A stretch of 64,000 nt of DNA from Zygotorulaspora mrakii (taxonomy: Eukaryota > Ascomycota > Saccharomycetes > Saccharomycetales > Saccharomycetaceae), in the NCBI RefSeq assembly GCF_013402915.1, contig NC_050723.1, positions 558,001-622,000 of the forward strand. Direction: 5' to 3'. Below the pieces are notes generated by a model. It was not told the origin of the DNA. It saw only the letters and a program-made list of their open reading frames with translations, and did not search any database. Within the stretch, counting starts at the first letter, position 1. Each line of letters opens with the position of its first letter. Positions 19,372 to 28,866 of the stretch are shown piece by piece. A program made the position numbers and the translations under genes.

Positions 19372-19700
19372 TCTTCACACACCCGATACTAGTATATAAT
19401 ACATATAGCATCCAAAGATCAGTAAAACACATTGAAAACTTGAGTTTAAGTCAGTATATTCGTATTATTCCGCCTTTTCTGACGGAACGTACGCTGTGAC
19501 ACTGTCGCTGCCACTGAGGCGTAAAGACCGATCACAATGAAACACCAATAAAAAGAGAAAAGTAGTATGTATAATCATCGATAGGACGCGAGATACCAGA
19601 CGGTGATTAATCCTTGTTTCAGTGATCATTGGAATCTACTGTAACTCTAACTGAACAGTGTTGCAAGCGCTTAAGTGATCAAAAAATATAGAGATTTGTG
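19372..19700 (+). promoter_or_regulatory. SCD5 3' flank and SNC promoter
   Basis: 329 bp between two plus-strand genes. It contains a TATA-like agtatataatacatat stretch (about 19390-19405), near the SCD5 end, that could serve as a polyadenylation efficiency element. Nothing else recognisable. Confidence 0.35.
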
Positions 19701-20125
19701 ATGTCTTCTTCAGTGCCATACGATCCGTACATTCCACCTGAGGAGCCAGCTTCTCAGTCGAAGGCTGCTGCTTTAAAAGCTGTATGTATACTACTTTCTG
19801 ACTTTTTATGAAATATTGGGCAGAAGAGTGCTCTATGAGTTGATTATGTACGTGTTTTACTAACATTCCTTTGTAGGAGATTGATGATACTGTGGGGATA
19901 ATGAGAGACAATATCAACAAGGTCGCAGAACGTGGTGAAAGGCTTACTTCAATAGAGGACAAGGCTGATAACTTGGCCGTATCGGCTCAGGGGTTTAAAA
20001 GAGGTGCAAATCGAGTAAGAAAGCAAATGTGGTGGAAGGATTTGAAGATGAGGTTGTGTCTTGTACTTGTTGTTATTATTCTTCTAGTAGTTATTATTGT
20101 TCCAATAGCTGTTCATTTCAGTTGA
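19701..20125 (+). CDS. SNC1: Snc exocytic v-SNARE (synaptobrevin), two exons
   Basis: Joined exons 19701-19781 and 19877-20125 give 109 residues. Exon 1 encodes [20 protein letters not shown] and ends in KAAALKA. Exon 2 holds the R-SNARE motif ([16 protein letters not shown], with the zero-layer Arg, then [19 protein letters not shown]). A juxtamembrane WWKD segment and one C-terminal membrane anchor follow ([19 protein letters not shown]). Snc v-SNAREs drive fusion of Golgi secretory vesicles with the plasma membrane, together with Sso and Sec9, and recycle through endosomes. This is the unduplicated counterpart of S. cerevisiae SNC1 (intron-containing) and SNC2 (intronless). It lies tail to tail with MYO2, which moves the same vesicles. 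Confidence 0.97.
19782..19876 (+). other. SNC1: SNC spliceosomal intron
   Basis: 95-nt intron with consensus signals: 5' GTATGT (19782-19787), branch TACTAAC (19858-19864) and 3' TAG (19874-19876). It lies between codons, after Ala27, and splicing joins two reading frames that match Snc proteins without a gap. S. cerevisiae SNC1 has an intron in the same region. Confidence 0.95.
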
Positions 20126-20400
20126 TTCTTTCAGTCCTGTATACTTGAACTGATGTCTTATTCAGGCATATGTTTGCGCTCTCATTTGAAGAATAAACGA
20201 TATCACAATAAAGGTGATTTTTGAAAGTAATTATATAAGTAGGCTTTTAGTTTTTTTGATGGGATTTTATAATTGTGTTTTAATGAAATGTAAAATTCAA
20301 TAGTGGAACGTAAAATACTATGGTAGTTTCTTTTTATTTAGGCTAGCCATAAATTAATAAGTGATAAATTTAAATACCCATATACTCATGCAATCTATTA

Positions 20401-23400
20401 TTATGCTGTCTTTCCATTAGAATCCATTATGGAATTTGATTCCTGTACGGTGACTTGTTCGGTGACTAGTTCGACAACACGTCTCGTCTTCGGTAAGTTT
20501 AGCCAAGCTGGAATATATGCTTCAATTTTGCGGAATTGTCTAGTTTCAACGTTGGCAAACGGATCGTCGAATGGGCCAGTCTCCTGCTTCAAGAAAATAT
20601 CTTCACTATGCACTTTTGATTTACCATCGGATGATAATGATGCTCCCTGTTTGACCTTTTCCGAAAAATAGTTCAAAAGCTCTGCAGACACTGGTGTTTC
20701 ATAATCAGCTATAGTATACTGAGACATTAGTTTGTGTAATTGGGCAGGTTTCAAACTGGTACAAATGTCGCAAGCAATTTTCATATCTTCCAAATTTTTC
20801 TTCCTCAATTGTAAAAGTTTCGAAGTTTGAACCAAATGTTCCAAACAATCAGGACCTTCTGGTAAGCAATGAGATTTACACCATTCTTCCAATCTTGTAA
20901 TGTTGTAATTCAATTGTAAACCACGCTTCCAAGACAAAAAGTTTCTTCTCATAATTAAATCATTGAAGCAAATTGCATCAATATAGTTCAACAATGTCAA
21001 GATTGTATCTCGATAAATTTCTTGTTCAACATGGAAAGATTTCATGCACCAATAAATGTTATTGAAGAACGTCAAAATATCATCCATTGTGTATTGTGGA
21101 GTTGATGCAAAAAAGCCAGAGAGAAACTTACTTGGTTCATTTTTGAAACCGGGTAAAGATTCAGATACAATAACAGCTGGAATAGCTTTCTTTAATAAAT
21201 TCTTTTGAAGCTTTTTGAGCCATATATTATAAACATTGTAGCTTAAAGTCTCGAAATCCTCCCGTAATTCGGTCACTAGAAGAACGTACTCTTTATACTC
21301 TTCCTGAGTTAATCCGCTGTTGTAGGACTCATCATTTATGATTGATTCTTGAGCGAAAATAATGAAAGAGTATAATTCACGAACATTTGTTAGCCAGAAA
21401 ACACCTCCTGGAATAACGTTGTCACCTTTTAAAGATTGAACTACCTTTTGAATCGTTGTTAAAGATTCTGCTAAAAATCCTTCACTTTGTTTGGTTAGTC
21501 CTAATCTCCACATATCGCTTAAAATAATAATTAATATTCTTGCTGGATATAAAACTTCTCTCTCACTCAGTTTAGTTGCCACACCAGAATCTGGGAATTG
21601 ACAGCCTTTTAACAAGCCTTCAGTAATTTCAGTGTTTAGGTCTCTTGTATCTTCAAGCAGTCTGTATAGTTCATCATTAATTTGTGACAAAGTGGTCATA
21701 GTAGACTTTGTCTCCGGTTCAATACCAAGTCCGGTAACTGGAGGTGGGTTTCCATAACCGTTCATTGACACTAAATTAGGCATTTGTGAGGGTGATCCAT
21801 TACCACTAATTATACTGTCATTCACGCTTAATCTATTCGCACTTTTGGTAGGTGTTTGAACACCGAATGCCATACCTGACTTGAATGAGCTACGTAAACG
21901 TGATATCTCTTCTTTCAGAGAGCTAACCTCATGCTGTAAATCGTTATTCTGCATGCTTGCCTCTGTCAATTTAACATTTGTAGTCTTCAATTCCTCTAGT
22001 TTTTGAGCTACCTCATCTTTAAGTAGCTTGTGCTTCGCAGATAAATCAGTAATCTCGGCCTTTGCTTCCTCAAGCTCAGTATTTGCTAGATCCAGTTGAT
22101 CTTCAACTTCTTTATAACGAGTATCGTGTTCTAAGTCTTTCCCCTCGAGATCCTTTGCATGCGCATTCTTTTGAATTTCTAACTCCTTGCGTAACTCTGC
22201 GGTAGATGCAATAGCAGTCTGGAGTTCTTCAATACGTGCACCCATTGTCTTATTTTCTTTAATCTTTAGAGCCAAATTTTGAGTCAGCTCAATAACTTTA
22301 TTCTCCAATTTATAGCCAACTTCCTTTAAGTGATTGACAGATTTAGCTTCGCTTTTCAATTTTTTCAGCTTGGCTTGTGCAAACCTTCTTCTAATCAATG
22401 ATTGAACAGTCACAGTATCTTTCTTTGACTTTAATAAAGCCTTCCTTGGATAAAATGATCTGATTCTACTTTGAATGGAAACTGCAGCGTCAAATTCTCT
22501 TTGACTTTGTAAACATTTCAAGGTTAACTGTTGTCTTACGATTGACTGAATCATTATTATGCTGTTTAAGGTATTCATAGCTTTTGCACGTTCACGGTGG
22601 GATCTGTATAGTGTTTGAATCAACAATGCAGCATCATTCATTAATCCTCTATGAACTTTTTGACGAATTGCATATGCTTTTGAGATGGCGTGAGTTAGTT
22701 TAATTGATTTGATGATTTCTAAGTACTTTTCACGGTAATATTTTGCTCTTATCTTTTTTTGAATTAGAACACTGGATTTATGTATCTTATCAGATCTTAA
22801 CTTTTCAAAATATGCTAGCATTCCAGCTTTGAAAAAAATTTTAGTATTACCAATTTGGTATTTTTCTTTATCAGTAACAGTAGCTTGTAAAATTTTACGA
22901 CAAATATCAATAACGCTTTGTTCACTTGATCCTTCTTCATTCAAAATTTCAAACCACTCATCAGAATCTATCAAGATATAGTATCTTAAAACAAATTCGC
23001 TAAATGTCCATCTCGACGGGAACCCAGCACACGAAATTCTAATAGTTTCCAAAACACCACATGCACGTAATTGGGAAAGTACCATTAGATTATCAAATTT
23101 CCAAGGTTCCTTTTCACTATTTGGTTTGATGCAACGAATGTAGTGAACATTTGTTGAATTAATAGTGTCCATCAATTCGATTAATGATTGCTTGAACATG
23201 GAACCTAATGTTGGTTTCCTTTGGACTGTTCTCGTTGGACCACTTTTTTTCAGTTGTTCCTGTTGTGCCTTTTTAGCCTCTTCAACTTTTGATGCAGTGT
23301 CTTCCATTGTTTGAATAATATTCTGTAAAGTAACATTTACTGAAGCTTTCAAGACTTCTAAATGACCATCAGAAACTGTATCTCTGTTTTTCTCAATGAA

Positions 23401-25167
23401 GCCTTCTACATCGTAGGTAACATCATGAGCATAATGACTAACAACAAATTTTGTTTGACCAAATCTTGGTTTTGAGAAAACTTTATTAGTAGGTGGCTTA
23501 TCCAACGTTTGATATAATTTTTGTGTCCACGATTCATCAGAACCTGCTGGTAATCTACTTTCTTCATCTAATAATGATAGAACACCCAATTTATTTTCAA
23601 TTAAATCAATACATGGTTGATTATCATTAAATTCAATGAAAGACCACTCGATTTCTTCTTTAACGTATTCTTCTTGTTCTAATTTGAAAACATGTTGATT
23701 GAACTCTTGCTGTAATTTTTCATTGGCGTAATTGATGCAGAATTGTTCGAATGAATTTTTCTCAAAATGTTCAAAACCATAAATATCCAAAACACCAATG
23801 AATGAACTGATCTGATCTGCAACTTTTGGATTACAAAGTACTGTATTGATATTATCTACTAACCAATCAAACAATGCAGAATAAATGAATTTTGCAACAG
23901 AATCCCTTGCAACAATTGCTTGATTGTAATTCAAATTTGAAATGATCTTTTCAGATCTAGTAGTAATTTGTTTCTTTGTAATCCACTTGGCAAAAGTGTA
24001 AGAGTCAACACCCAATAATTCACATGCAATTTTTAAATTACGATCATCAGATGATAAAGATGCATCGTTTCTTGTCTTTTTAATTTCAACATTACCAATA
24101 TGTAAAAGTGCTGCCAGGATTTTAAAAATTTCCTTTTGAGTATCTTCTGTGACACCGACTAAAGTCAATGCGTCAATAGTAATTTTGTATTCAGCAGCGT
24201 CATCAACACCATTGATCTTTGTTTCACCACCTTGATTCATATAAAAAAAATCACTTGCTTCAGTTAAATGTAATTCATCTTTTACTTCTTTTGATAAACC
24301 TGCTAATAATTGATAAAAAATATGATAGTTTCTTTCCATCTGTGGTTGATAAACTAATCTTGAGCGTTCTAAAAGATAAGTTCTAATTCTTGCACCAATA
24401 ATGGATGTATTATCATCAAATAAAATTTCAAGATATTTACCAAATCTTGATGAGTTATCATTTCTTGTTGTCTTTGCGTTACCAAATGCTTCCATAATCG
24501 GATTTGTAGCTAAAATTTTTTGCTCAGTCTCTGACATTTCGCTTTGATGTTGAGCATTATCTACCGCATAAGAATTCTCTTCTTCCACAGATGCAAAATA
24601 TCTCATGATGTATTTGGCGGAAACTGTTTTGCCTGCACCTGATTCACCACTAACAACAATTGTTTGATTTTGCTTATCATTTTTCATCATTCTATATGCT
24701 TCTTCTGCAATCGCAAAAAGATGGGGTTCCAATTCTTCTCTGTTCTTACCAGCATACGCTTGAATCATGTCTTGAGAATAAAGCTGATCAACACGGTCAA
24801 ATGGATTAGTCGCGATCAAAACTATTCCAGAATAGGTATATATGTTGAGCTGTGCGTATCTCTGTTTGATCGCATGCAAAACCGCCGGCTCATTCAAATA
24901 CGACAGCGATGTCAAATCCTCTGTGGCTTCAAGAATCGGTGGGTTACGCAATTGCGGCTGCTTGTCGCTTGTTTCGTTGCCACTCCCGTTCCCATTCCCG
25001 TTGCTACTCGAGAGTGGATTTGTTTCTATTGGCACCACAGACCCATCTTCTAAAGTCAGCTCCAAAAAATGTTTACCGTTTTTCACCTCAAACTTTGAAA
25101 TTTCGCCACCAACCCATCCTTCGGCCTCATCGGGATACCAGCATCTGGTCCCTACCTCGAAAGACAT
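20401..25167 (-). CDS. MYO2: Class V myosin heavy chain (Myo2/Myo4 ancestor type)
   Basis: 1588 residues (S. cerevisiae Myo2 about 1574, Myo4 about 1471). The order is an SH3-like N-terminal lobe, then the motor with P-loop GESGAGKT (174-181) and LDIYGFEHFEKNSFEQFCIN. About six IQ repeats form the lever arm (for example IQKKIRAKYYREKYL). A coiled coil follows from about 940, then a disordered linker and the globular DIL cargo domain (from about 1180, with QINDELYRLLEDTRDLN and CKSHCLPEG). Myo2 carries secretory vesicles, vacuoles, mitochondria and spindle-orienting Kar9 along actin cables; Myo4 carries ASH1 mRNA. Length and tail point to the Myo2 type, and as a single gene it probably does the Myo2 job. 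ATG at 25167. Confidence 0.97.
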   Translation of the reverse strand: MSFEVGTRCWYPDEAEGWVGGEISKFEVKNGKHFLELTLEDGSVVPIETNPLSSSNGNGNGSGNETSDKQPQLRNPPILEATEDLTSLSYLNEPAVLHAIKQRYAQLNIYTYSGIVLIATNPFDRVDQLYSQDMIQAYAGKNREELEPHLFAIAEEAYRMMKNDKQNQTIVVSGESGAGKTVSAKYIMRYFASVEEENSYAVDNAQHQSEMSETEQKILATNPIMEAFGNAKTTRNDNSSRFGKYLEILFDDNTSIIGARIRTYLLERSRLVYQPQMERNYHIFYQLLAGLSKEVKDELHLTEASDFFYMNQGGETKINGVDDAAEYKITIDALTLVGVTEDTQKEIFKILAALLHIGNVEIKKTRNDASLSSDDRNLKIACELLGVDSYTFAKWITKKQITTRSEKIISNLNYNQAIVARDSVAKFIYSALFDWLVDNINTVLCNPKVADQISSFIGVLDIYGFEHFEKNSFEQFCINYANEKLQQEFNQHVFKLEQEEYVKEEIEWSFIEFNDNQPCIDLIENKLGVLSLLDEESRLPAGSDESWTQKLYQTLDKPPTNKVFSKPRFGQTKFVVSHYAHDVTYDVEGFIEKNRDTVSDGHLEVLKASVNVTLQNIIQTMEDTASKVEEAKKAQQEQLKKSGPTRTVQRKPTLGSMFKQSLIELMDTINSTNVHYIRCIKPNSEKEPWKFDNLMVLSQLRACGVLETIRISCAGFPSRWTFSEFVLRYYILIDSDEWFEILNEEGSSEQSVIDICRKILQATVTDKEKYQIGNTKIFFKAGMLAYFEKLRSDKIHKSSVLIQKKIRAKYYREKYLEIIKSIKLTHAISKAYAIRQKVHRGLMNDAALLIQTLYRSHRERAKAMNTLNSIIMIQSIVRQQLTLKCLQSQREFDAAVSIQSRIRSFYPRKALLKSKKDTVTVQSLIRRRFAQAKLKKLKSEAKSVNHLKEVGYKLENKVIELTQNLALKIKENKTMGARIEELQTAIASTAELRKELEIQKNAHAKDLEGKDLEHDTRYKEVEDQLDLANTELEEAKAEITDLSAKHKLLKDEVAQKLEELKTTNVKLTEASMQNNDLQHEVSSLKEEISRLRSSFKSGMAFGVQTPTKSANRLSVNDSIISGNGSPSQMPNLVSMNGYGNPPPVTGLGIEPETKSTMTTLSQINDELYRLLEDTRDLNTEITEGLLKGCQFPDSGVATKLSEREVLYPARILIIILSDMWRLGLTKQSEGFLAESLTTIQKVVQSLKGDNVIPGGVFWLTNVRELYSFIIFAQESIINDESYNSGLTQEEYKEYVLLVTELREDFETLSYNVYNIWLKKLQKNLLKKAIPAVIVSESLPGFKNEPSKFLSGFFASTPQYTMDDILTFFNNIYWCMKSFHVEQEIYRDTILTLLNYIDAICFNDLIMRRNFLSWKRGLQLNYNITRLEEWCKSHCLPEGPDCLEHLVQTSKLLQLRKKNLEDMKIACDICTSLKPAQLHKLMSQYTIADYETPVSAELLNYFSEKVKQGASLSSDGKSKVHSEDIFLKQETGPFDDPFANVETRQFRKIEAYIPAWLNLPKTRRVVELVTEQVTVQESNSIMDSNGKTA

Positions 25168-25180
25168 TCACAAAAGTTTT

Positions 25181-25203
25181 TGTGCTCTGTGCTCTGTGCT
25201 CTG
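25181..25203. repeat. TGTGCTC tandem repeat, three copies, MYO2 leader
   Basis: Three head-to-tail 7-bp copies of TGTGCTC, ending 14 bp upstream of the MYO2 ATG. No function can be assigned; it may be chance low complexity in the 5' leader. Confidence 0.7.
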
Positions 25204-25781
25204 TCCTTTGCACCCTGTTCTCTCAGTCGATGCAGAAATATATAAGCAGACCGCCAGTGTTCCCTTAAAAGATCAACTAGTTTGGTCACTAAAGCTTCAC
25301 TGCTTCGATGCTTTGTCTCCTATTATATCCTATCACACAGCCGCCGAACCAATGAAGGCACTTAACTCAATTATATCTCAAATTTCTCGAGATGGACCAC
25401 AAATACCGAAGATAACACTTGTTTTCATCATCTTCTTGCCCAGATCATTTCGATCGTTTCGCGTTAAAGTTTGTTTTGTTTCAAGAAAACCAAAACGAGA
25501 GAACAAATCCGTGAGACATGATCTTCTCTCAGGAGGGTAACATAATCCAGGAGATGCCGGGTAACTATAAAAGACGGGTAACCATCTTGAAGCCCTAAGT
25601 TCTGAGCACGTGCCCTGACGCTGCCCTAATTCAGATGCCCTCGTTTTAGATTTTAGCCCTAGTCCTTTACGCCCTACACGATCTACTGCTCCCCGTTGGC
25701 ACAATAGAAAGGTTTGTATTTATATGTGACAAACTTTATCAGTCAAATAACGAAAAATGGATTTAGCTCAATAAAGAGGTC

Positions 25782-25808
25782 TATCTGACCTATCTGACCT
25801 ATCTGACC
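25782..25808. repeat. TATCTGACC tandem repeat, three perfect copies, FRT leader
   Basis: Three perfect 9-bp copies at 25782-25790, 25791-25799 and 25800-25808, ending 43 bp before the FRT ATG. A 9-bp unit would keep any reading frame, but no ATG lies upstream in frame, so it is probably leader DNA. Confidence 0.8.
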
Positions 25809-25851
25809 TCGATCTTCTGTGTGCTTGAGACAAAGTTTAGCAGGTAGATTA

Positions 25852-27510
25852 ATGGATTTGCTTGTGGACAGAATAGAAAATCCGGGACAACGACGTAAAA
25901 CGTCGCTGAAGTTCCCGCAAGAAACTCCGAATGTTGGTAGACAACCTGGAGGAAGTCAACCTTTTGAAGAAGGCAGTAGGCGTAAACCAGATGTGGTGAC
26001 AGGCATTTCAAAAAATGCCATGGACCGGCAGCAACCAGATGGAGAGGTTCGAAGGGTCAGTGTGCCGGTGATTTCTGTAAACGACAAGCCCGTCAATCGA
26101 GGGACGAGAGCGACAGAGAAAAGGGCAGGTTCTGTGGCTGGGAACTTCGCTCAACCCAATAGAAGGCCTTCCCACCACATGACCCCGCGAACTGGAGCCA
26201 ACGGGGATTATACCACAGCTTCAGCCGGCATGTTTTCAGATTGTATGTTTGGTGAAACTGGTCACAAGCCGACTCCTTCGGTGCTGTCAAAGCGTTCAAA
26301 CAGATCAGAGTCAACATCTTCCTCTTCAGCATCTTCATCCTCCTCCATACACACACATGGTGGACACAAGTCAGATTACAAAACCGAGCAGTCTAAAAGG
26401 ATGCCTACCGTTGCCACAGAAGTGGCGTCTCAAGCTCCAAGTAGTTTGCAGGTTGAAGCAGCGCTGAATAGATACTCGTTTCATAACAGAAATCCAAACC
26501 CAAATCCAAAACTGCACAAGGGAAAACAAGGATCATTTTCCACACCAACAAGCAACGATGGCAAACGTCTTGTTAATCAGTTTCTTCGATCAATGGATGT
26601 TGCGCCGAATGCATCCGGATTCCACTTCGGTAAACCAGACAAAATCACCGAATTTTCAGCGAATGAGCAATCTTTGTCTGCAAATACAACAGATTTTGAC
26701 CTGCCAACAAATGGTTCTTTACAGAACTTACTCTATCGAGATTTGGACTCTTTGAGGAGAAATAAAAACAAACAGCAACAAGTACCGAGATCACCCTATG
26801 GACAAGGTCAAGCACCTTCATCCTCAGAAACATCATCACAATTCGCATTGTATAACCAGGGTACCCCTGGTTCATCGTCTAATTCATTTGATACGCCAAC
26901 GCACTCTACATCGGTAAATGAGTCTGAAAAGTCTGTGGCAATGAAGAGAAATGGTAGTCTTAGCAACGGCGTTTTCCTCAATTACAATGAGGTCGACTAT
27001 TACAGACGGCACATCGGGTCAGAACTGCACAAATTTGAAGAGATACTAAAGCATAACTTGAAAACGGTTATAATGAAAAATGAACATGACATGGAAAAAA
27101 ACTTGTCAAATTTTGATTTGTTAACAGCAGAATTATCAAGACTAAAAAACAGAGCAAGTGCTTTACATGATCAAATAGCAAACAACGACCTTGTTAAGCT
27201 ACGAAAAGATTTTGAAAAAAATGATAAGGATTCCTTTTTAGAAGTGCTTACAACATCCACAAACTCAAACGCAGAGAAATTAGAGGAGCTCGAGAAGAGG
27301 ATTAATATTTGTAAGCAAAAACTTTTCCAACAAAGAGACACTTTACGAAAGCTGGAAGGATTGCTGACATTGGAGGATTCACTTTTGGATTCAAAAAAAA
27401 CGTCAAATGTAGCCTACAGATATAGATATATTGTTATCGATATAGGAGTTATGGCGGCTTTAATTGGATTTTCCCTTCTCGTCAAATGGCTCTTTTGGAA
27501 CCATTATTAG
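25852..27510 (+). CDS. FRT1: Frt/Hph-type tail-anchored ER calcineurin substrate
   Basis: 552 residues from ATG at 25852 (the longer frame begins with GTG). S. cerevisiae Frt1 is about 602 and Frt2 about 528. Most of the protein is Ser/Asn-rich and disordered. A PVISVN motif at 72-77 matches the PxIxIT-type calcineurin docking site (PVIAVN in S. cerevisiae Frt1). A predicted coiled coil occupies roughly 380-510 (DYYRRHIGSELHKFEEILKH onward). A single hydrophobic segment ends the protein (VMAALIGFSLLVKWLFW), so it is tail-anchored. Frt1 and Frt2 are ER proteins that act in alkaline, cation and ER stress under calcineurin. This is the single pre-duplication copy, in the YAL028W/YOR324C slot. 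Confidence 0.9.
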   Translation: MDLLVDRIENPGQRRKTSLKFPQETPNVGRQPGGSQPFEEGSRRKPDVVTGISKNAMDRQQPDGEVRRVSVPVISVNDKPVNRGTRATEKRAGSVAGNFAQPNRRPSHHMTPRTGANGDYTTASAGMFSDCMFGETGHKPTPSVLSKRSNRSESTSSSSASSSSSIHTHGGHKSDYKTEQSKRMPTVATEVASQAPSSLQVEAALNRYSFHNRNPNPNPKLHKGKQGSFSTPTSNDGKRLVNQFLRSMDVAPNASGFHFGKPDKITEFSANEQSLSANTTDFDLPTNGSLQNLLYRDLDSLRRNKNKQQQVPRSPYGQGQAPSSSETSSQFALYNQGTPGSSSNSFDTPTHSTSVNESEKSVAMKRNGSLSNGVFLNYNEVDYYRRHIGSELHKFEEILKHNLKTVIMKNEHDMEKNLSNFDLLTAELSRLKNRASALHDQIANNDLVKLRKDFEKNDKDSFLEVLTTSTNSNAEKLEELEKRINICKQKLFQQRDTLRKLEGLLTLEDSLLDSKKTSNVAYRYRYIVIDIGVMAALIGFSLLVKWLFWNHY

Positions 27511-27678
27511 TAGTCATTATGTAAAATAGATTTTATGTTTTTTTCTCTCTCCCCGGATCCCAATTGGCATTGATATGGTGAAAATCGCACACAAATAATG
27601 AGCTAAAAGTGAAACAGTTAAATCTTAGAAAACCTTGTATAGATATTTGTTGCATCGTAGTGTAATATCCAATTTGTT

Positions 27679-28525
27679 ATGGGACCAACGTACGTGATAA
27701 AAATTTTTCTTGTTGCTACCTCCATTCCTCACAAAACTAACTAATACTTTTCAATAAAGTGTTGCTACGATCAAGGTTGCTGAAAATATTGTGCTGCCAC
27801 TGAGGGTTTTCGTCAATCGGAAGCAACTGCTACAGAATAATACGCGGGATAATTCTTTCCATACGCCTCTTTTATCTAGTAATTCGATAGTATATATTAA
27901 ATCACCAGCTACTAGGATTTACCTATCGAATCATGATATGCACAATTTGTGCACTGAGATAACAACTGACATCTTTCTGATCCTCTATGAGCTATCCTCT
28001 CCCAAATTTATCGATGGCGTACTGAAAAATGTGCGCATTGGTCAAACTCTCGATTTTCAAAAGGACGTAATGGAGAAACTTAACACAGATAGTTATGAAG
28101 GGCTATTGACAACCCATATACAAAGTCTCACAAGAGTTGCAAAATCCAAAGTCAAATTGCATTTCAAGAAAAACTGGGAACTTGATATTTTCATAAACAG
28201 TCTGAAAAAACTTGCCGATATGAGATCGGCACTGCTTCTGAAGGAATGCGGCTCTGTGGTGCCAGCACCGAGAATTTATTCGAGGCGAAGGGTATTGCTG
28301 ACAGAGACCATTAGCACTGGTGAACCTATCTTGGCTCAAGAGGAGGACCCATCACCTATTGGCGCCGGTACGGCAACTGCGATAGAGACAGCACCTGTGA
28401 TAGATGAGGACAAGAAACCAAGTTTGACATTTAGGTATCGGACCGTGGCATCTCTCAGTGATTGCATAGACGTACATGTTCTTCAAAGACCGAAGAGAAG
28501 AAGAGATCCTCCTGTAGGTCCATGA
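27679..28525 (+). CDS. SAW1: Saw1, structure-specific DNA-binding partner of Rad1-Rad10, two exons
   Basis: Exon 1 is only 11 nt (27679-27689, ATGGGACCAAC). Exon 2 is 27760-28525, giving 258 residues (S. cerevisiae about 261). The joined start MGPTVATIKVAENIVLPLR aligns without gaps to the S. cerevisiae start MAPSISTVKIARDMVLPLR. Without splicing the frame meets TAA at 27755 and the first ATG comes some 50 residues later. The core is clear: VFVNRKQLLQ, IYIKSPATRIYLS-like, HIQSLTRVAKSK, KNWELDIFINSLKKLADMR and IDVHVLQRPKRR. Saw1 recruits the Rad1-Rad10 endonuclease to 3' flaps in single-strand annealing. It sits between FRT and PRO2, matching YAL027W. Confidence 0.9.
27690..27759 (+). other. 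SAW1: SAW1 intron (inferred)
   Basis: 70-nt intron with 5' GTACGT (27690-27695), branch AACTAAC (27735-27741) and 3' AAAG (27756-27759), about 19 nt from branch A to the end. The 5' site and branch are one-base variants of GTATGT and TACTAAC. It interrupts codon 4 (AC|T, Thr). I believe S. cerevisiae SAW1 has no intron. Confidence 0.85.
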
Positions 28526-28866
28526 ATAGCCTTGAGACGCTGTTTTATGATCCATAACGAATATGTTGCCAATAGTTAATCGCAGTCTTTTGAAGGTTTA
28601 GTAATTACAAGAAGTACACAATCGCTAACTGAATATTGTGAGAGCTAAATATTTTACACGGCGATACTCGAAAGGCCGAGCATTTCTCCGTATGTTCAGT
28701 GATATCAGTTTTTTGATTGAATTGATTAGTATTATCGTCTTTTTTGACGATTTGAGTTGTGATTTTTCAGCTCTGAGTTATCGCTTGCCATAAAAAAAAA
28801 CATTAGACCAATTTTAATAGTCATAGTTCTACTTATGCTACCACAACGTCTATGAAGACTTTAAGG
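28526..28866 (+). promoter_or_regulatory. SAW1 3' flank and PRO2 promoter
   Basis: About 340 bp between plus-strand genes. I looked for a Gcn4 site (TGASTCA), expected for an amino-acid gene, and did not find a perfect one. Poly(A) runs lie near 28792-28800. Confidence 0.35.

Larger units (their letters stand above)
25168..25851. promoter_or_regulatory. MYO2/FRT divergent promoter with paired Reb1 sites and E-box
   Basis: 684 bp shared upstream region. Two perfect Reb1 sites CGGGTAA (25558-25564 and 25575-25581) lie 17 bp apart in the same direction, with a third partial site (GGGTAAC, 25535-25541) just upstream. A GCACGTGC E-box (25606-25613, Cbf1/Pho4 type) follows. Short tandem repeats flank both genes: TGTGCTC x3 in the MYO2 leader and TATCTGACC x3 in the FRT leader. 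Confidence 0.55.

Noticed and set aside
24842..25540. 232-codon plus-strand open frame over the MYO2 5' end
   Set aside because: Overlaps the conserved MYO2 start antisense and shows no domain; shadow frame.
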